Assembly (NCBI GenBank): GCA_036498945.1
Contig: DASYEQ010000063.1
Location: 9,211 to 73,210 of the forward strand
Direction: 5' to 3'
Origin: JAQGMJ01 sp036498945
Lineage (GTDB): Bacteria; Pseudomonadota; Gammaproteobacteria; Burkholderiales; JAEUOS01
DNA length: 64,000 nt
How positions within the stretch are numbered: position 1 is the stretch's first letter; every line of letters begins with the position of its first letter. Shown here piece after piece: positions 16,492 through 25,074 of this stretch. The translations under genes were made by a program, and so were the position numbers. The notes under the pieces were generated by a model that was not told the origin of the DNA, ran no database searches, and worked only from the letters and a program-made list of their open reading frames with translations.

Positions 16492-16950
16492 ATGAATTGC
16501 TTCGCCGCTACCATGCAGACCCAAGCCCCGCTGATGAATGCCGATCCGTTTCCCCACCCGCGCGAGGGCGAGGAAACCTTGCCGCCTTCGCTTGCCTGCC
16601 GCTGCGGCGCCTCCGAGACCGCCGCCATCCTCGGCCTGCTGGATCGTGTGCCGGCGGCGCGCCAGGCCATCGAGGCCTGGGATGGCGTCAGCCACGACGC
16701 CCACCTGCGCAGCCGGCAGAAATACGCGCGCCTGTTGGCCGACCTGTACGAGCGCCATCCCTGCGAAGTGCTGGCGGGGCTGGCCAGTCCGCGGGCGCAC
16801 ACGCGCCTCTGGGTCACCTTGGCGCTGGCCGAAGCCGCAGCGCCGGTGGCGTTGCCGGTGCTGGAGCATGCGCTCACGGACGAGCGCGATCCGCTTTGCC
16901 GCCGCGCCTTGCTCAAGGCGCTGGCCGCCTGCGAGGCGGCGCGCGGATAA
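16492..16950 (+). CDS. Hypothetical protein with HEAT-like C terminus
   Basis: 152 residues. Residues 36-60 are LACRCGASETAAILGLLDRV; the C-terminal part (HTRLWVTLALAEAAAPVALPVLEHALTDERDPLCRRALLKALAACEAA) has the helix-pair rhythm of a HEAT repeat. There is no signal peptide and no family I can name. In-frame ATGs also occur at 16513 and 16534 and no ribosome site decides between them. Divergent from the FixJ-like gene. Confidence 0.5.
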   Translation: MNCFAATMQTQAPLMNADPFPHPREGEETLPPSLACRCGASETAAILGLLDRVPAARQAIEAWDGVSHDAHLRSRQKYARLLADLYERHPCEVLAGLASPRAHTRLWVTLALAEAAAPVALPVLEHALTDERDPLCRRALLKALAACEAARG

Positions 16951-17078
16951 GCCGCAGGAAACGCGGCCGGCCACAGGCCCTCTTGCCGGCATCGGCTGCC
17001 TGGCACGCCAATGCCGGCAGCTCGCCACCGTGCTGCCGCTACAATGCGCGCTGTATTTTTCAATCGCGGCAAGGCAAG

Positions 17079-17954
17079 ATGAGCGCAGGCATTCGTATTC
17101 CCGGTACCCCGGAACCCATGCACACCTGGCCGGGGGCGCGGGGCGTGCGCATCGCCGGCGATTCCTGGGGGGATCCCGCCGGTCCCCTGGTGTTGTTGCA
17201 GCATGGCGGCGGCCAGACCCGCCATGCCTGGAAGGGCGCGGGTGAGAAACTCGGCGCCGCCGGCTATCACGCGGTTGCATTCGACGCGCGCGGCCACGGC
17301 GATTCCGACTGGGCGCCCGACGGCCAGTACAGCCAGGACCTGATGGTTGCCGACCTTCAATGCGTGATCGCCGCCCTGGGCGGCCGGCCGGCGGTGCTGG
17401 TGGGAGCCTCCATGGGCGGCGGCACCAGCCTGGTCGCGGCAGGCGAAGGCAGTGTGGAGGCCCGCGCGCTGGTGATGGTTGATACCGGGCCGCGCGTCGA
17501 GCGCGAGGGCATCGGCAAGATCCGCGACTTCATGGCGCAAAAGCCTGACGGCTTCGATTCGCTGCAGGAAGTGGCCGACGCCATCGCCAATTACCAGCCG
17601 CATCGCGTGCGCCCGCGTACCCTCGACGGCCTGGCAAAGAACGTGCGCCTTTCCGCGGACGGCAAATACCGCTGGCACTGGGACCCGGCCTTCCGCGCCG
17701 GGCGCATGGATTTCGACGAGCGCGAAAAGCGCCTCGAAGCCTGTGCGCGCAACCTCAAGCTGCCGGTGCTGCTGGTGCGCGGCGGGTTGTCCGACGTGCT
17801 CTCCGAAGAAGGCGCGCAGGCCTTCCTTGCGCTATGCCCGCAGGCCGAATACGTGAACGTCAGCAATGCCGCGCACATGGTGGCGGGCGACCGCAACGAC
17901 ATTTTCGGCAACTCGGTGATCGCGTTTTTAGAGCGCGTGGTGCCGCCCCGCTGA
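17079..17954 (+). CDS. Alpha/beta hydrolase
   Basis: 291 residues of the alpha/beta hydrolase fold. LVLLQHGGGQTRHAWKG carries the oxyanion HGG loop; HAVAFDARGHGDSDW follows; nucleophile elbow LVGASMGGGTS (G-A-S-M-G) at about residues 110-115; the acid is probably the Asp in LLVRGGLSDVLSEE and the general-base His is in NAAHMVAGDRNDIF near the C terminus. The group includes peroxidase/epoxide-hydrolase-like and lactone/ester hydrolases. The start at 17079 has AAGGCAAG upstream. It converges with the sensor kinase gene. Confidence 0.88.
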   Translation: MSAGIRIPGTPEPMHTWPGARGVRIAGDSWGDPAGPLVLLQHGGGQTRHAWKGAGEKLGAAGYHAVAFDARGHGDSDWAPDGQYSQDLMVADLQCVIAALGGRPAVLVGASMGGGTSLVAAGEGSVEARALVMVDTGPRVEREGIGKIRDFMAQKPDGFDSLQEVADAIANYQPHRVRPRTLDGLAKNVRLSADGKYRWHWDPAFRAGRMDFDEREKRLEACARNLKLPVLLVRGGLSDVLSEEGAQAFLALCPQAEYVNVSNAAHMVAGDRNDIFGNSVIAFLERVVPPR

Positions 17955-17985
17955 GGCGGCGGCGATGCCGCCCGCTCGGCCGGGC

Positions 17986-19644
17986 TTAAGCGGGAATGCT
18001 GAAGCGGAAGGTGGCGCCGACCCCCGGCGCGCCGACCGCGTTGATGCGCCCGCCGTGGCGCTCGACAATGCGACGCACGATCGCCAGGCCCACGCCGGTG
18101 CCGGGATATTCACTCCCGGCGTGCAGGCGGCTGAACAGTTTGAACAGTTTGTCGGCATAGGCCATGTCAAAGCCGACGCCGTTGTCGGCAACGAAATAGG
18201 CGCCGTCGGCGAAGCCGATGCGCAACGCCGGCTGGGCGGCGCGGGCGCTGTACTTGAGGGCATTGGCGATCAGGTTGCTCCACACCTGGCGGATCAGGAT
18301 GTGGTCGCCGCTGCACGGCGGCAGCGCGCCGATGTCGATCCGCGCACCCGCGGCTTCAGCGCCCAGTTCGGCCAGCACGGAGTCGACTTCGCGGCGCACG
18401 TCCACTTCCTCGCGCCGCAGCTCGCGGGTGGAATAGCGCGACAGGTCGAGCAGGTCGTTGAGCAGGTCGTTCATGCGCGCCGTGCTGGCGCGCACCTGGC
18501 CGAGCAGGCGGGTCGCCTCGGCGCCGGCTTCGCCCAGTTCCTCGCGCAACAGGGCGGAGTAGCCGTCGATGGCGCGGATCGGCGCGCGCAGGTCGTGGGA
18601 GACCGAGTACATATAGGCCTCGAGCTCCGCATTGGCGTCTTCCAGGCGCGCGGTGAGGCGCTCCAGTTCGATCACGCGCTGTTCGCGCTCGCGCTGCATG
18701 GCGGCCTGGCGGGCACCGATCCAGCGCACGATGGCCAGGCTGCCGAAAAACAGTACCAGCAGCACCGCGTAGGTCGGCCAGGCGGCGTCCCACCAGTCGC
18801 GCAGCAGGATGCCGCGCGGATTGACGCTGACGAAATAGACCGGGAAATCCTGCAAGTGCTGGAAGGCCACCGTGGCTTCGCCGCCCAGGGCCACGCTGTA
18901 GCCGCTGACGATGCCGGCGGCGGGAAAACGGCGGGCGCGGAGATAATCGGAGAGCAGGCCGGGCTGCGGCGCGCTGTAGACCTTGTCGCCCATGCCGCGC
19001 GGCACCGGGTAGCGCGCCACCGCGTAAAGGTCTTCACGCAACAGCCCCATGTCGGCGCCCGGCGCCAGCGGCGCGTCCTGCCAGAAGGCCTGGGTACGCT
19101 CCACCGGGATGCCGCCGCCGACGGTGAACAGCAGGCGGCCGGAGGCGTCGCGCACGCCGTAGCGCAACTGGATCAGCCAGCGCGGGATGGCGCGGCCGAA
19201 GAAGGGGCGGCTGACCGTCATGCGCGCGCCTTTCAGCAGGCCTTCGCGGGCGTCGGCGAAAAACGGCAACTGGCTGGCGGCGGCCGCCGGGCCAAAGGTG
19301 GTGGCGACCCCCTCGCCGTCGGGGCGGATCACCGCGACCACTTCGAATTCGGGATGGTGGCGCTTGTATTCATGCAGCAGGCGTTCGGTCTCGGGGCCGG
19401 GCTCGCCGCGCCCCAGCCGATCGCCCAGGTCGGCCAGCGACTGCTCGATCGACATCAGGTAGGCGTTGACCGCGTGCGAGCCCATCACTACCCGCGTCTG
19501 CAGGTCACGGTCGTGGCGCGCGACGGCGCGCTGCCAGGAGGTCAGGGTGAAGACTGCCGCCGCCGCGGTGAACATGGCGAGCGCGAGCGCGTAGGCCAGC
19601 AGGCGCGCGGGCCGGCGGGCAAACAGGTTGTTGAAAGCGCTCAT
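17986..19644 (-). CDS. Membrane sensor histidine kinase
   Basis: 552 residues. A first membrane helix (about 14-36), a periplasmic sensing region of about 250 residues (double-Cache-like, with RTQAFWQDAPL and VSVNPRGILL), a second helix (about 289-308), a coiled coil (REREQRVIELERLTARLEDANAELEAY), then a HisKA domain with phosphoacceptor His350 in YSVSHDLRAPIRAIDGY and an HATPase domain with NLIANALKYS (N box), VADNGVGFD (G1) and GTGVGLAIVRRI (G2). The start at 19644 gives a normal N terminus; the longer frame reads through non-coding-like sequence. It ends 32 bases from the convergent hydrolase gene. Its response regulator is not adjacent. Confidence 0.9.
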   Translation of the reverse strand: MSAFNNLFARRPARLLAYALALAMFTAAAAVFTLTSWQRAVARHDRDLQTRVVMGSHAVNAYLMSIEQSLADLGDRLGRGEPGPETERLLHEYKRHHPEFEVVAVIRPDGEGVATTFGPAAAASQLPFFADAREGLLKGARMTVSRPFFGRAIPRWLIQLRYGVRDASGRLLFTVGGGIPVERTQAFWQDAPLAPGADMGLLREDLYAVARYPVPRGMGDKVYSAPQPGLLSDYLRARRFPAAGIVSGYSVALGGEATVAFQHLQDFPVYFVSVNPRGILLRDWWDAAWPTYAVLLVLFFGSLAIVRWIGARQAAMQREREQRVIELERLTARLEDANAELEAYMYSVSHDLRAPIRAIDGYSALLREELGEAGAEATRLLGQVRASTARMNDLLNDLLDLSRYSTRELRREEVDVRREVDSVLAELGAEAAGARIDIGALPPCSGDHILIRQVWSNLIANALKYSARAAQPALRIGFADGAYFVADNGVGFDMAYADKLFKLFSRLHAGSEYPGTGVGLAIVRRIVERHGGRINAVGAPGVGATFRFSIPA

Positions 19645-19794
19645 GGAGGTTGCGGGTGTAATGTCGATCAACGCAGGCGGCTCAAAATGAACGAACGCAC
19701 GCTGCCGTGGCGCCAGTATGCGCCGGTGACGGTGCCGGGCATTGCATGAAGAAGGGGCTGAATACCTCGTTGTCGCCGGCACGCGCCCGGCCGG

Positions 19795-21045
19795 CTACTC
19801 CTGTACAGCCAGCGGCAGGCGCAGGACGAAGCGGGCGCCGTCGCGGTATTGCCCGTCCAGCACCAGGCTGCCGCCATAGGCTTCGGCGATGCTGCGCGAG
19901 AGCGCCAGGCCGATGCCCATCCCCTGCGCCTTGGTGGTGAAAAAGGCGTCGAAAATGCGCGCCGCCAGTTCGGCCGGCACGCCTGGGCCATTGTCGCGCA
20001 CCGCGAGTTCGATGACGCTGCCGTCGCGCCGCGCGCTGAGGGCCACCTGTGCCGCGCCGGCCGGCGCGGCCTCGGCGGCGTTACGCATCAGGTTCTGCAA
20101 TACCTGCTCGATCTGCACCGCATCCACCTCGGCTTCGAGCGGCGCGGCTTCGAGTTCCAGGGTCAGGCTGACGCGCTTGTCCGCAGTTTCGGTGCGCAGC
20201 ATCGCCACGGCGTGGCGCGCCAGTTCGTTCAAATCGACACGGCGGCTTTCCGGTTCGCTGTTGCGCAGGTAGCCGCGCAGGCGCCGCGTGATGGCGGCGG
20301 CGCGCGCGGCCTGCTCGGCGATGGCCTTGAGGGAGACCAGCACTTCGGCCGGCGTGCCGGGCGCGCCTTGTGCGTTGCGCAACGCCGCCTGGGCAAAGGT
20401 CGTAATGGCGGTAAGCGGCTGGTTCACCTCGTGGGCGATGGCGCTGGCCATCTCGCCGGCGGTGCCGATACGGCTGGCGTGGGCCAGCAGTTGCAGGTGG
20501 CGCCGGCTTTCCTCCTCGGCGCGCTTGCGCTGCACCTCGGCGGCGGCGCGCGAGGCGAAAATATGGAAGATGGGGTTGGCGAACACCGCGTCTTCCATGC
20601 GCTTGTCGTCGAAGAAGGCGAAGTGCCCGATCACCTGGCGCCCGCCGCCGTCCATGATGGGAATGCCGCAATAGCTCACCAGGTCGGTGCCGATCTCCTG
20701 TTCGAATTTCTGGTTCACGTCCTGCGGGTAGAAGCACACCTCGCGGCCCTGGATAGTCTCCTGGCAGGGCGCGCCTTCCAGCGGATATTCGATGTTCGCC
20801 GCGAGAACGCCGCCGTCCCAGTTGGCAAGGGTGCGCACGCGCGTGGTCGGATAGTCGAGGCACTCGGTGACCATCACGCATTTGAGCTGCAGCGCGCGCG
20901 CCAGGTGGCTCACCAGGGAGTCGAAGAATTCCTGGCCGGTGACACTCGAGGTGGCGGCGACGATCCACCAGAGGAATTCCTCGGCGCTGCCGCCCGCGGG
21001 GGGCGGGCCCTGCGCGGCATGCTGGGTTGGGGGCCTGAAGCTCAC
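19795..21045 (-). CDS. FixL/TodS-like GAF sensor histidine kinase
   Basis: 416 residues, soluble. GAF domain at about 35-170 (FLWWIVAATSSVTGQEFFDSLV... PLEGAPCQETIQGREVCFYPQDV... SYCGIPIMDGGGRQVIGHFAFFDD), coiled coil 170-195, H-box with His205 in SAIAHEVNQPLTAITTFAQAAL, N box NLMRNAAEA, G1 DNGPGVP and G2 KAQGMGIGLALSRSI. HEVNQPLTAI is typical of FixL/DctB-type kinases. The start is taken as the GTG at 21045, whose GTGA overlaps the exonuclease III stop by 4 bases, indicating translational coupling; frames further upstream lie inside xthA. The likely partner is the FixJ-like regulator at 15.7-16.4 kb (inference). Confidence 0.88.
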   Translation of the reverse strand: MSFRPPTQHAAQGPPPAGGSAEEFLWWIVAATSSVTGQEFFDSLVSHLARALQLKCVMVTECLDYPTTRVRTLANWDGGVLAANIEYPLEGAPCQETIQGREVCFYPQDVNQKFEQEIGTDLVSYCGIPIMDGGGRQVIGHFAFFDDKRMEDAVFANPIFHIFASRAAAEVQRKRAEEESRRHLQLLAHASRIGTAGEMASAIAHEVNQPLTAITTFAQAALRNAQGAPGTPAEVLVSLKAIAEQAARAAAITRRLRGYLRNSEPESRRVDLNELARHAVAMLRTETADKRVSLTLELEAAPLEAEVDAVQIEQVLQNLMRNAAEAAPAGAAQVALSARRDGSVIELAVRDNGPGVPAELAARIFDAFFTTKAQGMGIGLALSRSIAEAYGGSLVLDGQYRDGARFVLRLPLAVQE

Positions 21046-21809
21046 AATGCGTAGTCGATGGTCAGCGGCGCGTGATCGGAAAAGCGCTCGTCGAGATAGA
21101 TCGAGACCGCCTTCGCTTTTTTCGCGATGCCAGGCGTGGCGATCTGGTAATCGATGCGCCAGCCGACGTTTTTCGCCCAGGCCTGGCCACGGTTCGACCA
21201 CCAGGTGTACTGGTCCGGGCGCTCGTCGATCAGGCGGAAGACGTCGACGAAGCCGGCTTCCTCGAACACCTGCGTCAGCCATTCGCGCTCTTCCGGCAAA
21301 AAGCCCGAGTTCTTCTTGTTGCCGCGCCAGTTCTTGAGATCAACCTCTTTGTGCGCGATGTTCCAGTCGCCGCAGATGACGAATTCGCGGCCTTCCTTTT
21401 TCAGCCTCACCAGGTGCGGCATGAATTCGGCAAGAAAGCGGAATTTCGCCGCCTGGCGTTCCGGCGAGGAGGAGCCGGAAGGCAGGTAGATCGAAATGGC
21501 GGAGAACTTGGGAAAGTCCACCCGCACGTAGCGCCCTTCGGGGTCGAATTCCTTCGAGCCGAAGCCGATGTGCACCTGCTTCGCCTTGTAGTGCGTGTAG
21601 ATACCGGCGCCGCTGTAGCCCTTTTTCTCGGCGTAGTGGAAATAGCCGGTATGCGGCTCGGGCTTGAGGAACTCGGCGGTCATGTCGGCCGCCTGCGCCT
21701 TGAGCTCCTGCACGCACAGCACGTCGGCCTCCTGTTTCGCCAGCCAGGTGAAAACGCCTTTTTTCGCCGCCGAACGGATGCCGTTCAGGTTGAGTGAGAT
21801 AATCCGCAT
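21042..21809 (-). CDS. xthA: Exodeoxyribonuclease III
   Basis: 255 residues of the AP endonuclease/exonuclease III family, which cleaves at abasic sites in base-excision repair. Catalytic blocks in order: SLNLNGIRSAAKKG, LCVQELKAQ (metal-binding Glu), YSGAGIYTHYK, ICGDWNIAHKEVDLKNWRGNKKNSGFLPEER (Asp/Asn pair) and the terminal RFSDHAPLTIDYAL (Asp-His). Length is typical. The start at 21809 (MRIISLNLNG) is family standard. It is divergent from pyrE, and its stop overlaps the GTG of the downstream sensor kinase. Confidence 0.95.
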   Translation of the reverse strand: MRIISLNLNGIRSAAKKGVFTWLAKQEADVLCVQELKAQAADMTAEFLKPEPHTGYFHYAEKKGYSGAGIYTHYKAKQVHIGFGSKEFDPEGRYVRVDFPKFSAISIYLPSGSSSPERQAAKFRFLAEFMPHLVRLKKEGREFVICGDWNIAHKEVDLKNWRGNKKNSGFLPEEREWLTQVFEEAGFVDVFRLIDERPDQYTWWSNRGQAWAKNVGWRIDYQIATPGIAKKAKAVSIYLDERFSDHAPLTIDYAL

Positions 21810-21880
21810 TGCTGGTTGCCGTCGGGGGTTCGCGCCTGGCCGCCGGCCCAAGCCTTCCCCTCATCCTTCAGGTTTACGTG

Positions 21881-22534
21881 ATGGCCGAATTGCGCCTGGA
21901 CTTCGTCCGCTTTTGCATTGCCTCGGGGGTGCTCACCTTCGGCGAATTCAAGACCAAGGCGGGTCGCCTCTCCCCCTACTTTTTCAACGCCGGCTCCTTC
22001 GATCACGGGCAGGCGCTGGGCAAGCTGGCCGAATTCTATGCCAAGACCATCGCCGCCAGCGGCCTGGAATTTGACATGCTGTTCGGCCCTGCCTACAAGG
22101 GCATCGCGCTGGCCGCCGCCACCGCGGTGGAACTGGCGCGCCTGGGCTACAACACACCCTTCGCCTACAACCGCAAGGAAGCCAAGGACCACGGCGAAGG
22201 CGGCGTGGTGGTGGGGCGCAAGCTGGCGGGGCGTGTGCTGATCATCGACGACGTGATCTCCGCCGGCACCTCGGTGCGCGAATCGGTGGCGCTGATTCAG
22301 GCCGCCGGCGCGATTCCCGCGGGCGTGGCGATCGCGCTGGACCGGATGGAAAAGGGCACCGGCGAATTGTCGGCGGTGCAAGAGGTCAACCGCGATTACG
22401 AGATGCCCGTTATCAGCATAGCGGCGCTAACGGATGTGCTGGCTTTTCTGGACGCCAGCGGCGATCCAGCCTTGTTACAATTCCGCGAAGCGGTTGCGGC
22501 CTACCGGCGTGTCTACGGGAGTGCCAGGGCCTGA
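21881..22534 (+). CDS. pyrE: Orotate phosphoribosyltransferase
   Basis: 217 residues. Converts orotate plus PRPP to OMP in pyrimidine synthesis. It shows the PyrE pattern FGEFKTKAGRLSPYFFNAGSF, FGPAYKGIALA, PFAYNRKEAKDHGEGG (the flexible catalytic loop with Lys/His) and the PRPP-binding VLIIDDVISAGTS. The start is the ATG at 21881; a GTG directly before it is possible. Divergent from xthA, an arrangement known in several betaproteobacteria. Confidence 0.96.
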   Translation: MAELRLDFVRFCIASGVLTFGEFKTKAGRLSPYFFNAGSFDHGQALGKLAEFYAKTIAASGLEFDMLFGPAYKGIALAAATAVELARLGYNTPFAYNRKEAKDHGEGGVVVGRKLAGRVLIIDDVISAGTSVRESVALIQAAGAIPAGVAIALDRMEKGTGELSAVQEVNRDYEMPVISIAALTDVLAFLDASGDPALLQFREAVAAYRRVYGSARA

Positions 22535-22601
22535 AATGATGCCGGCATCATCCCGGCGAATAAGCGTGCAAACTAGCGCGCGGCAACAGGGAGTAGTCAC
22601 C

Positions 22602-23279
22602 ATGCGAGACAGGTTTGTCCAAGCGAGCGCCGTACTGGGGCTAATCCTCGGCCTGGTGTGCGCGAGCGGCTGGGCGCAGTCGGGCAAGGTCTATACCTGT
22701 CGCGATGCGAACGGCCGGATTCTCACCTCCGACAAGCAGATCCCGGAATGCCGGGACCGGGAGCAGCGCATTCTCGGCCGCGACGGTACCGTGATGCAGG
22801 TGATCCCCGCGCCGCTGACCCCCGAGCAAAAGGCGGCACGCGAAGTCGAGCTGGCGAAACAGAAACAGGAAGATGACCGTCGCCGCGAGCAGCTGCGCAA
22901 GGACAAGGCGCTGCTCAATACCTACGAAAACGTCGACGACATCGATTCCAAGCGCCAGCGCGCGCTGCAGCAGGTCGAGCGCGAGGCGCGCGAATCGGAA
23001 AAGCGCATGACGCAACTGGAAAAGCAGGCGGCGGATAATTCGGCCGAGGCCGAGTTCTACAAGAAAAAGCCGATGCCGGCCGACCTGCGCCGCCGCGTCG
23101 ACGAAAACGAGGCCGCTTCCCGCGCCGAGAAGCTGCTCTATAACTCCAAGCGCGACGAAGTGGCGCAGGTGAACCTGAAGTTCGACGAAGACAAGAAGCG
23201 CTACATCGACCTTACCACCGGCAAGGCGACGGCCGGTTCGGCGCCCGTGGCGGCGAGCGTGCCGGCGGCGAAAAAGTAG
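22602..23279 (+). CDS. DUF4124-domain exported protein
   Basis: 225 residues. Signal peptide MRDRFVQASAVLGLILGLVCASGWA, then the DUF4124 motif GKVYTCRDANGRILTSDKQIPEC with its two Cys (family pattern: Y.C.D..G...Y.D..P...C). From about residue 85 to 190 the protein is a highly charged coiled coil (KQKQEDDRRREQLRKDK..., KRMTQLEKQAADNSAEAEFYKKKP). It is therefore periplasmic; function unknown. CAGGGAG precedes the ATG. A strong hairpin terminator follows. Confidence 0.88.
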   Translation: MRDRFVQASAVLGLILGLVCASGWAQSGKVYTCRDANGRILTSDKQIPECRDREQRILGRDGTVMQVIPAPLTPEQKAAREVELAKQKQEDDRRREQLRKDKALLNTYENVDDIDSKRQRALQQVEREARESEKRMTQLEKQAADNSAEAEFYKKKPMPADLRRRVDENEAASRAEKLLYNSKRDEVAQVNLKFDEDKKRYIDLTTGKATAGSAPVAASVPAAKK

Positions 23280-23292
23280 CCGCGCGCGACGT

Positions 23293-23328
23293 AAAACAAA
23301 AGGGCCGCAATGCGGCCCTTTTGTTTTT
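23293..23328. terminator. Bidirectional rho-independent terminator
   Basis: A 16-base stem (AAAACAAAAGGGCCGC / GCGGCCCTTTTGTTTT) with loop AAT, A-rich on the left and T-rich on the right, between the convergent DUF4124 gene and gatB. It can terminate both transcripts. Confidence 0.93.
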
Positions 23329-23340
23329 GCGGCGCCCGGC

Positions 23341-24792
23341 TCAGCCCAGTTTTTTCTTCAGGATGTCGTTCACCTGCGCCGGGTTCGCCTTGCCCTTGGA
23401 GGCCTTCATCACCTGGCCCACCAGGGCGTTGAAGGCCTTTTCCTTGCCGGCGCGGAATTCCTCCACCGATTTCTGATTGGCGGCCAGCACCTCATCGACG
23501 ACTTTCTCGATCGCGCCCGAGTCGGTCTCCTGCTTCAGGCCGCGGGCTTGGATGATCTTGTCCGCATCGCCTTCGCCCGCCCACATGTGGCCGAACACTT
23601 CCTTGGCAAGCTTGCCTGACACGGTGCCGTCGGCGATGCGCTTGAGCAGGCCGGCGAGCATAAGCGGCGTCACCGGCGCGGCGCCGGCTTCCATGCCGGC
23701 CTCGTTCAGGCGCCCGGAGAGTTCGCCGATGATCCAGTTGGCCGCAACCTTGGCATCGGCGGCGCCGGCCGTAAGCGTGGCGCTGAAGTAATCGGCCAGG
23801 GCGCGGCTGCCGGTGAGCACGCCGGCGTCGTAAGCGGAGAGGCCGTATTGGCTGATGAAGCGCTGCTTCATCGCCTCCGGCAGTTCCGGCATGCCGGAGC
23901 GGGCGCGTTCCACCATGTCGCCGGTGACCACCAGCGGCAGCAGGTCGGGGTCGGGGAAGTAGCGATAGTCCATCGCGTCTTCCTTGCTGCGCATGGCGCG
24001 GGTTTCGTTCTTGGCTTGATCGTAGAGGACCGTAGCCTGGCCGATTTTCCGCCCGTCTTCCAGTTCGTTGATTTGCCAGTCGATCTCCGTTTCGATCGCC
24101 ATTTCGAGAAATCGGAACGAGTTAAGGTTCTTGATCTCGCGGCGAGTTCCAAGTTCAGTCGCCCCCTTCTTGCGTACCGAAACGTTGGCATCGCAGCGGA
24201 AGCTGCCTTCCTGCATGTTGCCGTCGCAAATCCCCAGCCACATCACCAGCGAGTGCAGGGTCTTGGCGTAGGCCACGGCTTCGGCGGAAGAGCGCATGTC
24301 GGGCTCGGAGACGATTTCCAAGAGCGGTGTCCCGGCGCGGTTCAGGTCGATGCCCGACATGCCGGCGAAGTCTTCATGCAGCGATTTGCCGGCGTCCTCT
24401 TCCAGATGCGCGCGGGTCAGGCGCACGGTCTTGCTTTCCGCGTTTTCCCCGCTGCCGACCTGGACGGTGAGGCTGCCGCCTTGCACCACCGGAATCTCGT
24501 ACTGGCTGATCTGGTAGCCCTTGGGCAGGTCCGGGTAGAAATAATTCTTGCGCGCGAAAATCGACTTTTCGGCGACGTGCGCATTCACCGCCAGGCCGAA
24601 CTTGATCGCGCACTCGACCGCGCTTTTGTTCAACACCGGCAGCACGCCGGGCAGCGCGAGATCGACCACGCTGGCTTGCGTGTTGGGCTCGGCGCCAAAG
24701 GCGGTCGAACTGCCCGAGAAAATCTTCGAGACGGTGGAAAGCTGGGTATGCGTCTCCAGCCCGATCACCACTTCCCAATCCTTGCGTGACAT
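23341..24792 (-). CDS. gatB: Asp-tRNA(Asn)/Glu-tRNA(Gln) amidotransferase subunit B
   Basis: 483 residues, normal length for GatB, the tRNA-binding kinase subunit that phosphorylates misacylated Glu/Asp-tRNA. Signatures: WEVVIGLETHTQLST, KNYFYPDLPKGYQISQYE, HLEEDAGKSLH, DLNRAGTPLLEIVSEPD, GSFRCDANVSVR and TRREIKNLNSFRFLEMAIETE; the C-terminal Yqey domain ends VMKASKGKANPAQVNDILKKKL. Its ATG overlaps the TAA of the preceding small gene by one base (TAATG). Last gene of the gatC-gatA-orf-gatB set. Confidence 0.97.
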   Translation of the reverse strand: MSRKDWEVVIGLETHTQLSTVSKIFSGSSTAFGAEPNTQASVVDLALPGVLPVLNKSAVECAIKFGLAVNAHVAEKSIFARKNYFYPDLPKGYQISQYEIPVVQGGSLTVQVGSGENAESKTVRLTRAHLEEDAGKSLHEDFAGMSGIDLNRAGTPLLEIVSEPDMRSSAEAVAYAKTLHSLVMWLGICDGNMQEGSFRCDANVSVRKKGATELGTRREIKNLNSFRFLEMAIETEIDWQINELEDGRKIGQATVLYDQAKNETRAMRSKEDAMDYRYFPDPDLLPLVVTGDMVERARSGMPELPEAMKQRFISQYGLSAYDAGVLTGSRALADYFSATLTAGAADAKVAANWIIGELSGRLNEAGMEAGAAPVTPLMLAGLLKRIADGTVSGKLAKEVFGHMWAGEGDADKIIQARGLKQETDSGAIEKVVDEVLAANQKSVEEFRAGKEKAFNALVGQVMKASKGKANPAQVNDILKKKLG

Positions 24793-25070
24793 TACTTGGT
24801 CCTTCCGCTGTCGCTGTCGTTCGCCCTGTCGTTGCCGTTTACCCCGCGGTCTTGCGCATCCTGCAGGTAACCCGGCATCAGGTCGGGGCGCAGCACGTAA
24901 ATCTGGTGGCGCACCAGCATCACTTCGGCCATCGCCGCGCCGATTTTCGACACCTGCCCGCGTGCCAGGCGGCCGCCCTCTCCATTGAGTTCGCGCATCT
25001 CGCGCGCCGCCTCGTCGAGCAGGCGCGAGGCCTCGAGCAGTTTGGCGTGGATGGCATCGAGCTTCGGCAT
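24792..25070 (-). CDS. Small coiled-coil protein inserted between gatA and gatB
   Basis: 92 residues: MPKLDAIHAKLLEASRLLDEAAREMRELNGEGG is an amphipathic helix, then GQVSKIGAAMAEVMLVRHQIYVLRPDLMPGYLQD, then a polar tail. There is no signal peptide or metal motif, and I do not recognise the family. It starts 4 bases after the gatA stop and its TAA shares a base with the gatB ATG, so it is co-translated with the amidotransferase genes. Confidence 0.75.
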   Translation of the reverse strand: MPKLDAIHAKLLEASRLLDEAAREMRELNGEGGRLARGQVSKIGAAMAEVMLVRHQIYVLRPDLMPGYLQDAQDRGVNGNDRANDSDSGRTK

Positions 25071-25074
25071 GGCA

